From Beverwykella pulmonaria (taxonomy: Eukaryota; Ascomycota; Dothideomycetes; Pleosporales; Melanommataceae), in contig BCHH01000007.1 of the NCBI GenBank assembly GCA_001599595.1, forward strand, positions 999,179 through 1,063,178: DNA of 64,000 nucleotides, given 5' to 3'. Under the pieces are notes generated by a model. That model was not told the DNA's origin. It ran no database searches and saw only the letters and a list, made by a program, of their open reading frames with translations. Position numbers and translations under genes: made by a program. Every line of letters starts with the position of its first letter. Position 1 is the first letter of the stretch. This document shows positions 32,434 to 45,036 of this stretch, one piece after another.

Positions 32434-32869
32434 TTAGAGGAACCTAGAGGACCCAACGTGCTGGGCGAAGCAGTTGTTGACACCGGGAAGAACATCAAAG
32501 AAGTTGCCAGTGCAGTCCGAACCACTAAAGACGCGGACTATATGGAGGAATAACCAATGTCAGTCGTGAGATGACGGAGACAATATTGGGCTACTAGACT
32601 GGAGTGAACTTACGGGTACGAGTGGCGGTGTTTCCAGAGAAGAAAGTGCTGCTGTAGGCGGCGGTGAGACCGTTGTTGACACATGTCGTTGCTGTTGTGG
32701 ACTGAACAAAGACAGTGTCATCGACCCAGTCACCGTGGCAGCCACCATCAGGGTAGAAACGGGCATAGATGGTCGGGGTGGCTTGGCGCTCCTGGACCGG
32801 AGTAGCAGGCATGGCCTGCACACTGAGAGCGGCGAGGGAGAGGGAGACAAGGGCAGAGCAGAAATGCAT
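32434..32869 (-). CDS. Small secreted cysteine protein (effector-like), 119 aa
   Basis: Exons 32869-32614 and 32537-32434 with a 76-nt intron (GTAAGT...TATAG, branch CTGAC). A signal peptide covers about 1-19 (MHFCSALVSLSLAALSVQA), followed by a short Pro/Gln-rich propiece (MPATPVQERQ). The mature part has four Cys at 44, 63, 94 and 108 (GGCHGDW, TTCVNNG, SDCTGNFF, NNCFAQH), enough for two disulphides. The C-terminal motif VFSGSDCTGNFFDVLPGVNN is typical of a family of fungal secreted proteins of unknown function. Size, secretion and Cys make it a candidate effector or surface protein; host association is not shown by the sequence. Confidence 0.85.
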
Positions 32870-32981
32870 TATGAGTTTTGGGCTACGACGATTGGGTTAT
32901 CAAAGAGTGGTTTTGGATAATTTGTGGGGAAGATGATCGAACTGTTGTGCTAGATGGTAGGAGAAGTGGGCGAATACTCCC

Positions 32982-32989
32982 TTTTTATA
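32982..32989 (-). promoter_or_regulatory. TATA box of the small secreted protein gene
   Basis: The minus strand reads GAAGAAATATAAAAAGGGAG, with TATAAAAA about 115 bp upstream of the ATG. Confidence 0.55.
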
Positions 32990-35524
32990 TTTCTTCTCTG
33001 TTGTGTCCAGAAGCATATGCCTTAAAGAGGGTAGCGGGAAACACTATGTGATGAGCAGTTATCATCAGCAATGAAGCCGCAGCACATCTGAAGTGACGAA
33101 TGGAAGATCGAAAGCATTGCCTTCCAACACTTTTACTCCTCCGCTATTCTAAAAAAGTGTGATTTGCATGCATCGCATGTGGCACCAGACGCATGAGTTA
33201 ATAGTTTTCTCACCATCATGCAACGAACTGACCAATACAACAACTGTGCGAATATCTCCAAAGCTTCGAGTCTCGTATTCTTGCTGTGTCATACTCCACA
33301 GTTGGTAACCAGAGTTGTAGTGGTCAGTGTCCTCATGGTCATACTTCGGACTCTCCCGGTTCTCACCGTCATGATCCTTCTGAGGACTTTGCTGATCATT
33401 GTCATGTAAGACAGAGAGCGAGAATCGTGTTCGTGGGAAAGCTTCGCAGATGATTTTGGAGCTTCTCATATGTTGAATGTACAATATACAAACTCCACTA
33501 TGAAGGGCCTGTATTCGAGCAGCGCGGTAAGAGCAGAATGCTTCCACTGTGTGAGACGATACACCGACAGACTATGTCGACGATAACACAAAATCTTAAT
33601 CACCATTTGAGAACCAAATTTCACAGTAATAAAATGCATGGACGGCTGCCCTTGCATGCATATCGCTTTCGCGTAAGCCTGTCCGTTCCCGCGTGGCCCC
33701 CAGGTAAGCTGAACGGCCCGAGAGCCACGATGTGTCGCATCTTACCAACTCACAGGTTCGTCTTGATCCCCAACCACGATCTAGGGTCCAAATGCACAGA
33801 CTGTGATCTATCCTTGTAATTGACGCCGCCTACATGCGTTAGTTGCGCAGTTGGACAATGGCTCACAACGTGGACCTCCTGTACATTTGATTCGTGTGAT
33901 ACGGCTTGCATATCATGTCAGCAAGCGCGCAAACAGGAAATTGATAAGCTCAAGGCGCTTTCCTCCGATGTAACCAATTTAACACGAGAAACTACCTATA
34001 GTAGACGGAAATATAGGTTTGCCTGGCCTCTGGGGAGGAATTCGCGATATATTGGCCCACAGTCAGTTGCTGTGACACGAGATATACCTATAATGTCATC
34101 TGATATAGTTACATAATACAGAATGTGGCGTCCAGCCTTGACGAAGAACGAGCTTACGTACATGAGCCATTTCACCTCAAGGAAGAAGCAGGATCATGGG
34201 GAAACAACCTGACTTCACGGGAGCTTAGAAAGAGGTGGCGTTAAACGAGGGACGTGAGAGTATAGTCTTAAACTCAAGAGGAATGGAGTGACATTTGCCA
34301 GCACGGACTCAACTGTGAGCCAACTACCAGTCGCAAGAAGAATGCTCTCCAAGATGTCCTTTAGTCTTTGATTTTCTCAGATTATTGAGAAACCAAGCAC
34401 CTAGATACAACGATCTTACCTTTGAAGGGGTTTCGAATGTGGTAATACACAGCACACGGTTAAAAGGATGACCCTCTCCTTACACATCCCATTCAAAAAT
34501 GCCGAGGCAATTCTCATATGATTAGTTATATTCCTGGTAACTGCTAGATAAGTGCGCAATGGAACATCTCGGCCGCCTGCTAACTTGACGACAGAACGAT
34601 CTCCGAAGATGAGCCGGGATCGGTGGTATCATATATCACCATATCGGAAGATTTTGAATCAATGATTGAACAGGCTAAGCCTGCGCCCCCTGGCGTAAAG
34701 AAATTTCGACAATGTGAATTTGCTTGGAAGGGCATGGTCTCTGTGATTCCATCTTGACTTCAATGAATTCTGTTAAAGCTTATAACAATAAAAACAATTT
34801 GAAGCCATTCAATCATATGTCAAGTGCGAGCATTATTGAGAGCTGCATGACTCATATTCATTGACCTAGCTATCTTAATGCCGAACTACCCAGAGGTCAG
34901 CATTTGACCCTCACACATAAGATGCAAGTTCTATGCATGCTCAAAGTCCTTACCGAGTGCGCTTCACTCGCCAATATTCCCTTCAGTATCGACATTGAAA
35001 TCCTCTAGCTACCAAAATTCTCTTTTATAGTCTCAAAATGAATTTAAAAAGGTGTAACAATCAGGCCTACTATGCGAGCGAGTCATATAATGCTCAGAAG
35101 AATATGACCTACCAAATCTTACGGTTCTACTAAGACTTTCGTAAATTCTTGAAATTTTCGACTTGATAACGAGACGGAAGTAACCTCCGGTGCACCACAT
35201 TTTGTCAAAGCTGAGTTTTCTCGCAGATGCGCGCCTCAGTGCTTCTAGAAAAATCTTTTCAAAGATGTTGACGAAGATCAACATCACTCCACCGCTACAG
35301 GTACGAAAATTCCAAACAGGCGTTGTCCATTGAGGGGCGCGGGTTAATTGTAACCGAATATTCCATCCACTCACGAGACATCCCGGTCCGCGACTCCGAC
35401 CCTATGCTCCACTTCTCGGAGGACTATGAATTAGGTACACTTCAAGAATCTCCCACAAAGCTCACTTCAACCAACTCTTTGTACATTTGAACTTCTGACG
35501 AAGTTCCAGAACGCCGTTGACAAC
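32990..35524. other. 2.5-kb gene-free stretch
   Basis: Several short frames (33149-33547, 33538-33819, 33820-34116, 35033-35374) are present but none shows a domain, splice continuity or codon bias. No transposon motifs were seen. Confidence 0.5.
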
Positions 35525-37927
35525 ATGAAGTTCAGAAATGGTGCGTACTAATCCCCGCGCAAGTGACCTAAGCTAAGACTAACTAGGCATGTGGCTGACG
35601 AACGAGGAGTTCACGGTGCAGTACGCTGAGGAAGTCTACACTGCCACACCAAGAGAAGACGGAAAGGCTATCACTCTCCTCTGCCCGACACGGAAGATCC
35701 TATCACGAGGAGATACCTTAAACTTGGCAACTTTATCCGTCGATATCGAAGCTCAATATGACGGCGTGATCTCTTTGGAAGTAACACATTTCGCTGGCGC
35801 ACGGCGTCTAGGACCAGATTTTGATCTCTTTCCAGACGGACGTCCAGAAAATATTGGCTCTATCGAGAAAGGCGCAAGCTCAACTACTGTTACATCTGGG
35901 GGTCTATCTGCAACAGTATCTTCAGACCCTCACACATTCGACATCAAATTTCACGCGACCGATGGCTCAAAGACATTAACCTCCCTTCTCAGTCGGAGTG
36001 TTGGACTAGCCTACAATCCTGCACTTACAACCCCGAAGCAGGTTGAGGACTTGACGAACCGGAAACATTTCGTCTTCACACAAACGGAACTGTCCGTTGG
36101 AGAATCCATCCACGGCCTTGGAGAACGATTTGGAGCCTGGAATAAGATCGGTCAGAATGTGGAAGTTTGGAATGAGGATGGAGGAACTTCGAGTGAACAG
36201 GCATACAAGAATGTGTCGTTCTGGTTGAGTTCGAGGGGTTATGGTGTATTTATTGATTGTCCGGACAAGATCGATCTTGAGATTGGGAGTGAGCGGTGTT
36301 GCAGGTTGCAAACCGCGGTTGAGTCCCAGAGATTAAAGTGGTGCGTGTGGAGGCGAATAGGGGATGAAGCGGGTGGCTGACGAATAAAATCAGGTATATC
36401 ATCTATGGACCAACCCCCAAAGAAGTCCTCACGAAATACTCGATTCTAACAGGTAAGCCTGGAAAGCTCCCCGCATGGTCCTATGGCCTCTGGCTCTCAA
36501 CTTCTTTCACGACATCGTATGATGAAAAGACCGTTACGCACTTTGTGGAAACAATGAAGTCATCCAAGATCCCTGTCGAAGTCTTCCACTTCGATTGTTT
36601 CTGGCTACGAGCCTTCCATTGGACAGACTTTGTGTGGGATCCCGAGTTCTTTCCAGATCCAAGAGGCCAAATATCCCGTATGAAATCCGCTGGCCTTGCC
36701 AACCACATCAGTGTCTGGACGAACCCATATGTTGGCCAAGCTTCTCCAGTCTTCCAGTTCGCAGCTGAGAAAGGTTACCTATTGAAGAAGACCAACGGCG
36801 ATGTTTGGCAGTGGGATCTCTGGCAGACAGGTATGGGTATCGTAGACTTCACAAACCCCGAAGCCTGCGCCTGGTTTGTTGAATGTTTGGAGAGGCTGCT
36901 CGACATAGGAGTCGATAGCATCAAGACCGATTTCGGCGAGCGCATTCCTACAAAGAATGTAGCCTGGCACGACAAAACCGTGGACCCTAACCGCATGCAC
37001 AACTTTTATGCCTTCATCTACAACAAACTGGTGTACGAAACTCTGCAGAGGCGATATGGGATGAACGAAGGGGTTCTATTCGCTCGCACAGCATGCGCCG
37101 GAACTCAGCGCTTCCCTCTGTGCTGGGGCGGCGACTGCGAGTCAACGCCTTCTGCACTCGGAGAATCTCTGCGCGGTGGCCTCTCTCTTGGACTCGCATC
37201 TTTCGCATCATGGAGCTGTGACATCGGAGGCTTTGAGGGAAAACCGCCACCATGGATATACAAGCGCTGGGTTGCTTTTGGTCTCCTCTGTACACACAGT
37301 CGACTTCATGGGTCTAACTCATACCGAGTTCCCTGGCTTGTTGACGACTCATCGACTGAGCCCGAGAACTGCACTGATGTGTTGAGACATTGGGTGCAAT
37401 TCAAAAGGAGGCTTATGCCATATCTGTACAGTCAGGCAATGGAAAGTATCGCGAACGGGTGGCCGACGAGCATAAGAGCTGTTGCACTTGAGTTTCCCGA
37501 TGATCCTACTGCGTGGATGGTGGATCGTGAGTTCATGGTGGGAAGCTCGATACTTGCAGCACCAGTTTTCGAGGAAGATGGAACAAGCGAGTTTTATCTT
37601 CCTCCAGGAACATGGTACAGCTTCTGGAACGGAGAGAGACTTGAGGGTGGACGGTGGCAAAAGAAGAAATATGGATTCTGCGAGTGCCCGCTGTTCGTGA
37701 GAGAGGGCACAATTCTAGTTTTAGGGCAGGCGGAGGGTGAGGGCGGCTTTGCTCACGATTGGTTGAATGGAGGTGGGGAGGTGAGACTGTACGGTGCTAA
37801 GGAGGGAGACAAGGCGACCTTAGTAGATGCGCAGGGTGAGGAGAAAGGTATTTTGGAGATTGGAACAAATGGCGAGCTGAAAGGACTTGGTGCGCTGGGA
37901 GGTGAATGGCAAGTGGAGAAGGTTTGA
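35525..37927 (+). CDS. GH31 alpha-xylosidase/alpha-glucosidase
   Basis: Exons 35525-35540, 35587-36340 and 36394-37927 (introns 46 and 53 nt), 767 aa. The 16-nt first exon encodes MKFRN and completes Gly with exon 2, giving MKFRNGMWLTNEEFTVQYAE. An N-terminal beta domain carries ESIHGLGERFGAW. The (beta/alpha)8 barrel holds nucleophile Asp436 in DSIKTDFGE and acid/base Asp504 in WGGDCES. KTDFGE is the form found in alpha-xylosidases of the YicI type. There is no signal peptide, so it should act in the cytosol on imported isoprimeverose- or xyloglucan-type oligosaccharides (inferred). The 3' end converges on a sugar transporter 390 bp away, supporting a joint uptake and cleavage role. Confidence 0.92.
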
Positions 37928-38317
37928 AAAGCTCACGATGTCAATAGTCACCATGAAATTTAGGACTCAGTGTTACACACATTCCTTGTATTCGCTGTTT
38001 GTGTATGGTGCGTAAGTAGTAGCGGACGACCCAAGCGGAAGAAACATAGCCAATTATCCTCACCTCTGAGTGAATGAACAGGGTGGGCCCACTGCACCAT
38101 CAAGCACGTTATATTATTGGGCAACTTGAGCAATTTCTGAATGCTTCAGTTACGCATAGATGAACTCTTTAAAGCAGTATTGCAAAGGAGATATTCTGGA
38201 GCTGATCGATTGATTTGTTTCATCTATCTCGGCCTCGGGCTCAGGTCTCCCACTAAAAGAGGGTGCAACTGCGTGTGCTCGAAGCTCACCATTACGTTTT
38301 TTCTAGTTTATATTTCT
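37928..38317. other. Convergent intergenic spacer
   Basis: 390 bp between the tail-to-tail GH31 and transporter genes. It holds both 3' UTRs and no gene. Confidence 0.5.
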
Positions 38318-40064
38318 CTACACAGTCTTGGTCTCGTTCAGCTCGATTTCGCCCTTCTTGTGGTCTAAATTATCCGGAAGTGTTCCCAGTGCTCTTTCTC
38401 CGAAAAGAAGATCGATTTCCTCGAGCGACAGTTGCTTAGTTTCCTACGCGAGAATTAGGATCGCACATTACATCAAAATAAGAATTTATGTCAAAGCTTA
38501 CCTTAAAGATGAAGAAAATAGTCGGGAACGTGACGCATATATTGAATGCCACAAAGATGAAGTAGAACTTGTAGGTAATAGCGCCGAGCCCAATAGGAGA
38601 GACTTGCGACCATACTGTGCCGACCAACCAATTTCCGATGGCTGTAGCAAATGCAGAACCACGACCGCGGATACTGAGAGGCATGATTTCCGAAGCGTAA
38701 ACCCAGCTGATTGGCCCAAACGAGCAGCTGAAAATAGCAGTGACACAGAACAGGAAGAATACGCCCGCGATGGAGAGGCTGTTTCTGCGGGAGCCAGTTG
38801 CATCCACGACTTGGGATCCAATAACGGCCTCGCAGATCAGCGCGATGGTGATCAGAACGGTTCCTGTTAGAAGTGGCTTCCTGCGGCCAACGCGGTCCAG
38901 GATGAAGGTGATGAAGAGGAGATTAAACAGCGGCCCAACAACGTTGTAGATTCCTATCACCAGGATGTTGCGGTCGCCAACAATGCCGAGATTTTCATAA
39001 AGAATTGTTGAGTAATACCCGATGACATTGATTCTGCGAGAATGAAATTAGTGAGCATGTCGGCCAGTAAGTCAAAGTGAACTCACCCCGTCATTTGCGT
39101 GAAGACCTGTGCCAAGGTGGCGTGCATAAGCCTCTTTCTCCAAGGCTTGACCTGGAACATGATGAGCCAGCCTGGCGCCGTGATGGCCTTCTCCGCCTCA
39201 ATGGTCAACTTCATCTCATGGAATTCCGACTGGATCCATTCATCATTGACCCCTGTAGCGTGCAACTTCTTGAGCACTCTCAGGGCTTCGTCTGCGCGAT
39301 CCGTCTCCACGAGATAGCGAGGCGACTCCGGAAAGAACAATATTCCCACAATCAAGATAGTGCAAGGAATGCATTGGAATCCTAGCGGGAACCGCCACGA
39401 GAATGAGCTCGTGTCAGGCACTTTGGAGGCCCCGTAGCCGACCCAGGTTGAGACAATGAAACCAACACCAATCATTTGTTGGGTAATTCCGACAATCAAC
39501 CCTGTTGCTGTTGTCAGATCAAGTTCACAAGATTAAGGGGAATGGTGTTACCTCGCGTTTTGGGATGGGCGCATTCTGACTGGTAGATAGGAACAGACAT
39601 AGACATCAGCCCAACCGCCCATCCGGCTAGAATTCGACCAACGAGGATCATGGCAAGATTTTGTGCGCCAGTTTGCAAACAAGCTCCCAACAAATTGATG
39701 GCGGCACCGATGAGTACCGTCATTCGGCGCCCGAGGCGGTCCATGGTTAGACCTCCCCTGCAGTACATCAGCACCCGTCTCCGATTCACTTTCATGGTCC
39801 ACAGCCACTCACATTAACGCTCCAAAAACGCTGTATGCGATTAGCATGATTCTCGAGAACGAGACAAGGAGAGGATGACACTTACGCTCCTCCTGAGAAA
39901 GTCGAATTGATGGCTCCTATGATTGGTGTTTCTTTATGCGTATGGAAGAACGCAAGAAAATTGGGAGACTGGATAACGACGGACATGACACCACTGTCAT
40001 AGCCGAAGAGGAAGCTTCCAGTGGCCGCAAAAATGGCGAGGAAGACATTGAACACAAGCCCCAT
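38318..40064 (-). CDS. Sugar porter (MFS hexose/oligosaccharide transporter)
   Basis: Six exons: 40064-39886, 39830-39813 (only 18 nt), 39757-39552, 39501-39087, 39033-38502 and 38443-38318, total 491 aa, with introns of 50-58 nt. Sugar-porter signatures are present: GYDSGVMSVVI in TM1, DRLGRRMTVLIG between TM2 and TM3, PESPRYLVE at the end of the first half, GINVIGYYSTILYENLG in TM7 and DRVGRRKPLLTG. About twelve helices fit the count. The tail has ETKQLSLEEID, typical of fungal family members. It imports a sugar by proton symport (family knowledge); the convergent GH31 gene suggests xylosylated or glucosylated oligosaccharides. The chosen ATG is the first in frame. Confidence 0.92.
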
Positions 40065-41253
40065 CTTTGCGGTTAGGTGAAGAAGTGTAGCACGCAGCAA
40101 TGCAAACAATCTACGTGCGAAGTCGATGGTTCAAAGGTGTTGGAAGAAAGGGCGCCACGACAGACAGTACCATTATATTGGCCCGAGGCTGCCCCCCTGC
40201 CGGCTCTCTGTGGTGTGATGGCATGCTGGCTGCCCTCTCTGAGCGGCCTAGAGGCGGAGGAAGATGCCGACTTTCCACCAAAAGCCTGCAGGTTTTGCAC
40301 AGAAGGAGTGTTTTGCTGAACTGGAGCATTCCAATCCGGGTTTGAATTGTGGGGAATCTCGGAGGTGGACCCTCGGAGTTATTCCCCGCGTGGCTGCGTT
40401 CACCACGGCAAATACCAGTCCCACCAATCAGCAGCTAGCATGCTGGAGACTATAAACTCGCGATGTCACTTCGAGCTGGCGCTGTAACTTTTCCCACCAA
40501 CACTCGTGACAGAGAATCGTGACAGAGAACCATCACCCCACTGACAGGAGTCATGTTATGAAGCGGTGGGAGTTTGGGGCTGGAAGTACGACTTTCTTCT
40601 GACTCGCAGATAACACCATGAACCACAACGCCCAGCGAAGCTCCTCAAGTTCGATTCTCAGCGCTCTTCTCGAAATAATACAAAATACAGTATGGATTAT
40701 GTAGCCCTATTTAAGGTGCAAGAAATCTTAAGACGACAACGTTAAACGCATGACCGCAAAGTCACTGATTCAGCAACGACGTCGGAATGCTTACTAACCG
40801 GTACATAAGGGTTTGGGATGTGCATCGTCGAGTGGTCCGAAATTATTCCGGGCTTGGATTTGAGTCGACTCCATACCGTATCTTCTGAATATGGAAGCAA
40901 CAACCGTGATAGAGAGGTTCTAATATTCTATGCTGTAACCCCTGGCGTACTGTACTTTTCTCACAAGTGTTCGTAGCAGTCGGTCCTGTGTACGCTATAT
41001 TCATGCCTACTTGGCACCATGTTAATGGATTGCAGGTGCGCTTGGAATGGCGTAGTAGAACCTTTAGCATCCTCTTTGCCTATTCGACTTTATTTCAGCC
41101 AGATGATCTTCCTTTCAAGGGCTCGGACATCTTGATCACGAAACCATTAAAGAGAGTCACAATGATTAGAACACATCCATTCACGTCTAGAAGTACTCCA
41201 TACCAAGAACATATTGCTTAATTTCTATCGTCATATTTACACCGGTTCGCGAT
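40065..41253. other. 1.2-kb intergenic region, promoter of the transporter
   Basis: Contains GC-rich words with GGGG/CCCC near 40190-40450, just upstream of the transporter. Short frames on both strands have no recognisable domain. No RNA gene was found; a GTTCGATTC word at about 40656 lacks the rest of a tRNA. Confidence 0.45.
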
Positions 41254-42000
41254 CTACTCTACAACCGACAATTCTCCAGTAGAGATGTCATATTTGAGAC
41301 CCACGATCTGGGTCTCCTTCCTGATCAGCGGGGATGCTCTCAAAAGCGCAAGATCTTCCCTGATACTGTCTTCAATGCTAAGAGAATGATATCAGCTCAA
41401 TATTGCCTAATATTTGTGATGGGCCTTAACACTTACGAGGTTGCGATCTCTCCAAATTTGGATGCTTCGATTGACTCCTTCTCCTCTGGTGCGAGTTCAA
41501 TCAATGCTTTCTTAACGTCCGCATCAAGGAAGTGTGTCAAGCCACAGTCTGTATTTGTCAATTTCTGCTATCGAAGCTGTACCGTTGGAGATGTGTACCT
41601 GTGTGGTGCATCACCACAATTGTTCCAGGCTGGCCAATGGTTTGAAGAACTGCCAACGTTCTAATTGCATCGAAGACTCTTCCGCCACCATTGCGGACCA
41701 TAGTAGCCTCTAATAAGAGTCAATGATGTATCATAGCGGACTTCCTGAGCGAGCACTCACTCAGTGTTGGATCGATGCCGAGAATCTGATAAGGATTGAG
41801 ACGGGGGTCTGAGCAAGACACGACCACGACTCCAGCCCCTGTGCCTCTCATGGCTGTTGCCATTTGCATCAACCCCGGTGGAGCTTGATAGGTTTGAGAA
41901 AATTTTCTGCTTCGATGTCAGGTCATTGCCTCGAACTCCATACGTGACGCACTACATACTTGTTGCGAACAAGCATCTCAGCGAGGGACCCGGTAACCAT
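41254..42000 (-). CDS. Beta-class carbonic anhydrase
   Basis: Five exons: 42000-41960, 41906-41761, 41709-41599, 41548-41437 and 41377-41254 (introns 50-59 nt), 177 aa. The zinc site is clear: Cys45 with the Asp47/Arg49 dyad (VVVSCSDPRLNP), and His98 and Cys101 (VMHHTDCGLTHF). TMVRNGGGRVFDA is the next conserved block. It interconverts CO2 and bicarbonate. At 177 residues it is a minimal catalytic form with no targeting sequence, typical of one fungal subgroup. Neighbours (sugar transporter upstream, intergenic DNA downstream) give no functional link. Confidence 0.92.
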
Positions 42001-42823
42001 TTTGTTGCTATTGCGAAAGGTCGGGCTTGTTGAAAACTTTAAGTTAAAAGTTGCCGAGTGAGGATGTGGGGCTTGAGTAGGACGATGGAGGTGAGTGAGT
42101 TGTTGGAGCAGATTTCCTGGCTTAAATAGAGCGATGCGCATAGCTGAAATCTAGGTAAGTGATATAAGGGTGCATTCGGCCATTTTGAAGCATGCCGAAG
42201 ACGGATTATATCAACACGGCAATATGCCATCGACTTTCGGGGCGACAGAGCATCGGCAGAGTCATCATTTGTAGCGTATTGGTGACCTCGGAGATTCCAC
42301 TGTTATCTGTGATTATAGGTGAAATTGATGCCGAGGGGAGATTCAATATTAAGAACGTAGGCTTCTTCATATTAGTGTACGTACGAATGTATGTGCGGGC
42401 TGGGATCCCGCATGGCGGGGTGCTTGGTCATCACAACGATTAGTTATTGGGCCTGTACGAAAAACATCCTCGATACGTCATACATGGGAGGCTCGGAATT
42501 CCTTTTTTGGGAATGTAGTGTGCGTATTGAGATAGTGAATAAATTCATAACACGTTATGAGCGAAAAAATAATTGTGATTCGTCCTCATCGCTATCATTG
42601 ACCAAACACTTCAAAATGGTATTGTGACATGTGGGGCTGTCAAAAGAGAGTAGGAGAATGATCCAACATTGGTTCAGCTTGATGAGTCTGGCATTTGGTG
42701 CCAACTGTAACCTCCAAATGGTTAGATAGGTCCTCTTTGACTCTGCTTCGGAAACACGAATCCAACGATAGGCGTGCGAGATTAGGTGCATGACCTTAAC
42801 ATGATTGCAGGCATTCAGGGGCC
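42001..42823. other. Intergenic, nothing supported
   Basis: About 820 bp with the carbonic anhydrase promoter. Short frames (42192-42443, 42391-42627, 42555-42791) show no domain. Confidence 0.45.
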
Positions 42824-43523
42824 TTAAGATAGATGCAATGAATTCCAGGAGATCGTTGAATGCGTCTTCAAGGTTCCCATTCCAAGTTTGTCGAGCCTCT
42901 CACTCAGTTCATCGCTAGATTGGAGCTCCGCATCGATCTTCTTGCGTGCCAACAGATAGATATTCGAAGATGCGCAAACGGCGGTAGGTGTAGTAATTTT
43001 GAGGTCCATGAGCGCAGTGATGATGGGGCTGCAGAAGCCGAGCGCGAGGTTGGGGGTTGGATGGAGAGACCGGGCCAGAGTTATGTAGGCATGGTCGTCA
43101 GGGGCTCGAATTCGAGAATCTTATTTCTCTTCTTGACTTTCTTACCTGAGCCTGCAAGGGTAAGTGCGAGAACAACGACCGCGAGAAGGGCGAGTTTCGG
43201 AGTTAGGTGTGAGGATTGTTGCTGTGGTTGAAAGAAGAAGGTGACGTGGTGAAGGTGAAGAAGCAAATAGGATGGATGAAGTGAGCTAGGGAAGATATTA
43301 TGGAGGCACGAAGAGCTATACAAAGATTGTACAGTAAGCTAAGGCTACCAATTAAGGCTGCAAATGTCGTGGCATTTATTGCGATGCTGTCGTTATGAAA
43401 CAAGCCCTCACTGCCTGTCCCCACGTCTGAGGAGAATCGCAGCGGCGGTATGCAGATCAACGCAGAGGGCAAGAGGAGCAAATTTAACATACTTAATACT
43501 TGTATATCTACCAACCTATCCAT
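42824..43523 (-). CDS. Possible small multi-TM membrane protein, exon structure unresolved
   Basis: Minus-strand frames at 43523-43203 (MDRLVDIQVLSMLNLLLLPS; INATTFAALIGSLSLLYNLC), 43323-43081 (PKLALLAVVVLALTLAGSG) and 43009-42824 (MDLKITTPTAVCASSNIYLL, ARKKIDAELQSSDELSERLD) follow each other. Together they contain about four hydrophobic segments and a charged C-terminus. They lie in different frames, so two introns are needed; I could not fix their borders. The pattern resembles small fungal four-helix membrane proteins. No function can be named. Confidence 0.35.
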
Positions 43524-45036
43524 TTCAATTCTAGGATCCTCCTAGATACACCTAAGTCATTCACCTCGGATGTAAAATCGGGCCATATGTTGAATGTAAA
43601 AACTTAGCGCACAGGGAGAAGTAACCACATACATTAACAGATGAAATCGTGATAAATTCCCTCGGTCGCGTCTCAATATGAATGATGCAAGCGCTTTCCA
43701 TACAGAAACTCAAACTGCATACTATGTATATAAATGTCGACTTATCGTTACCTATTCCTAGCTAATCATTGTACAATTCATAATGAGATAACGGGCTAGA
43801 TTGGTGGTGAAAATATGTACGTTTTGGCGAACATAGATCCCCTACACATTTCTATGTCTATCCGCTCAGTGCGGCCATTCTGATCTTTTTAAATCTGAGG
43901 AAAATAAATAAGATCTTTGTTGCATTTTTGTGCCTTAATTTACGCCTCTGTTTGGTAAACTCAGCACATCTAGAGGACAAACGTTCAGCGATGAACGGCA
44001 AAGCGATAGGTGCCCAGTGCGAAAGGAATGATCGAACACCTTGTGAGAACTTGTTTTCACTTGTGAGTCAATGGTCACATTTAGTCGTGGCGTGAGTCCC
44101 AATACTTACCTTCTTCACCAAGACTCGCAGATAGACGTCCACTCCGCCCCAACTACGTGCCGAGAAATTTTCAGCTGATCGATAATCACCTATTCGTAGC
44201 AAGGTATTTGAAGATTCTCATCGCCAACCCTAACTCCAACCCCCCAGTGGCAAGCGAACAACAATGATGACCTGTACACCGTGAACTTCCCTCGTCTGGC
44301 TTCACAATACAGAACACTTGACCAACGACGGAACTACTTCTGCCTATATTTTGTCTCCTGTGAATCAGCATGAAACGTACTCGACCTGAGAGTTCAGTGG
44401 GGGCATCTTCCCCACCGACAATTTCGTCTCCATTACCTCCGATCGCTCTTACTGCCACCGCCTTCACGCTCCTGGGAGCACCGGCGAATCAACCGGGTCA
44501 GTCGCGAGGTGAATACCGAGCGCCAGGCCATTTTTGACTGCGATCATGAGTAATCCTTATTATACGTAGCATGGTATTGCCGAGAGCCTTCACCATTCAG
44601 GCCAACCGTATCGCTACTTGCCACCTTGATCCTTTGAATTGCGAAGCAATTCGTCAAGCAAATATCATTACTCGACGATTACTGCAAAGTGGAGAAAATG
44701 GTAAGCAAGAATCTGGAGCGGCCCCTCTTCCCGAATTTTCTTTACACCACTGAAATCTCCTTGGACAGAGAAACACTTCGCACTTCCCCAACTTCTTACT
44801 TGCGAACTGTAGTAACAATCTGCCGAAATATTCTTCGTTCTTGCTACCATGCCTTCTCCTCGCCAACAACTTGATTGTCACATCTCAGAATCACGCGTCA
44901 ACTTTGCCCTTATGGCCCTCCGTCTTAGTCAGATGTTTCCATGGCCGTTCGTCAACGAGCCACGGTTGAAAATCAGAAAGAAAAGACGAAGGCAAACAAG
45001 GAAACGGAACGGAGAGATAATGGGGTTCAGCTCCCT
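43524..45036. other. Region with a possible multi-exon gene start at 44370
   Basis: ATG at 44370 opens MKRTRPESSVGASSPPTISS and runs 46 codons to a donor-like GTGAAT. A downstream frame around 44571-44695 (FTIQANRIATCHLDPLNCEA) ends at a GTAAGC donor and could join EKHFALPQLLTCEL after an acceptor at about 44768. Phase across the first junction is not satisfied, so this may be a decayed or mis-modelled gene. 43524-44369 shows nothing. Confidence 0.3.

Noticed and set aside
33820..34116. 98-codon Cys-containing ORF (MTPPTCVSCAVGQ) as a secreted protein
   Set aside because: No signal peptide, no splice or homology support; likely chance.
36341..36393. Readthrough of the GH31 second intron as coding
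   Set aside because: The frame ends in TGA at once; splicing at GTGCGT...ATCAG joins LKW to YIIYGPTPKE in phase.
40640..40670. GTTCGATTC tRNA B-box-like word
   Set aside because: No A box or cloverleaf arms upstream.
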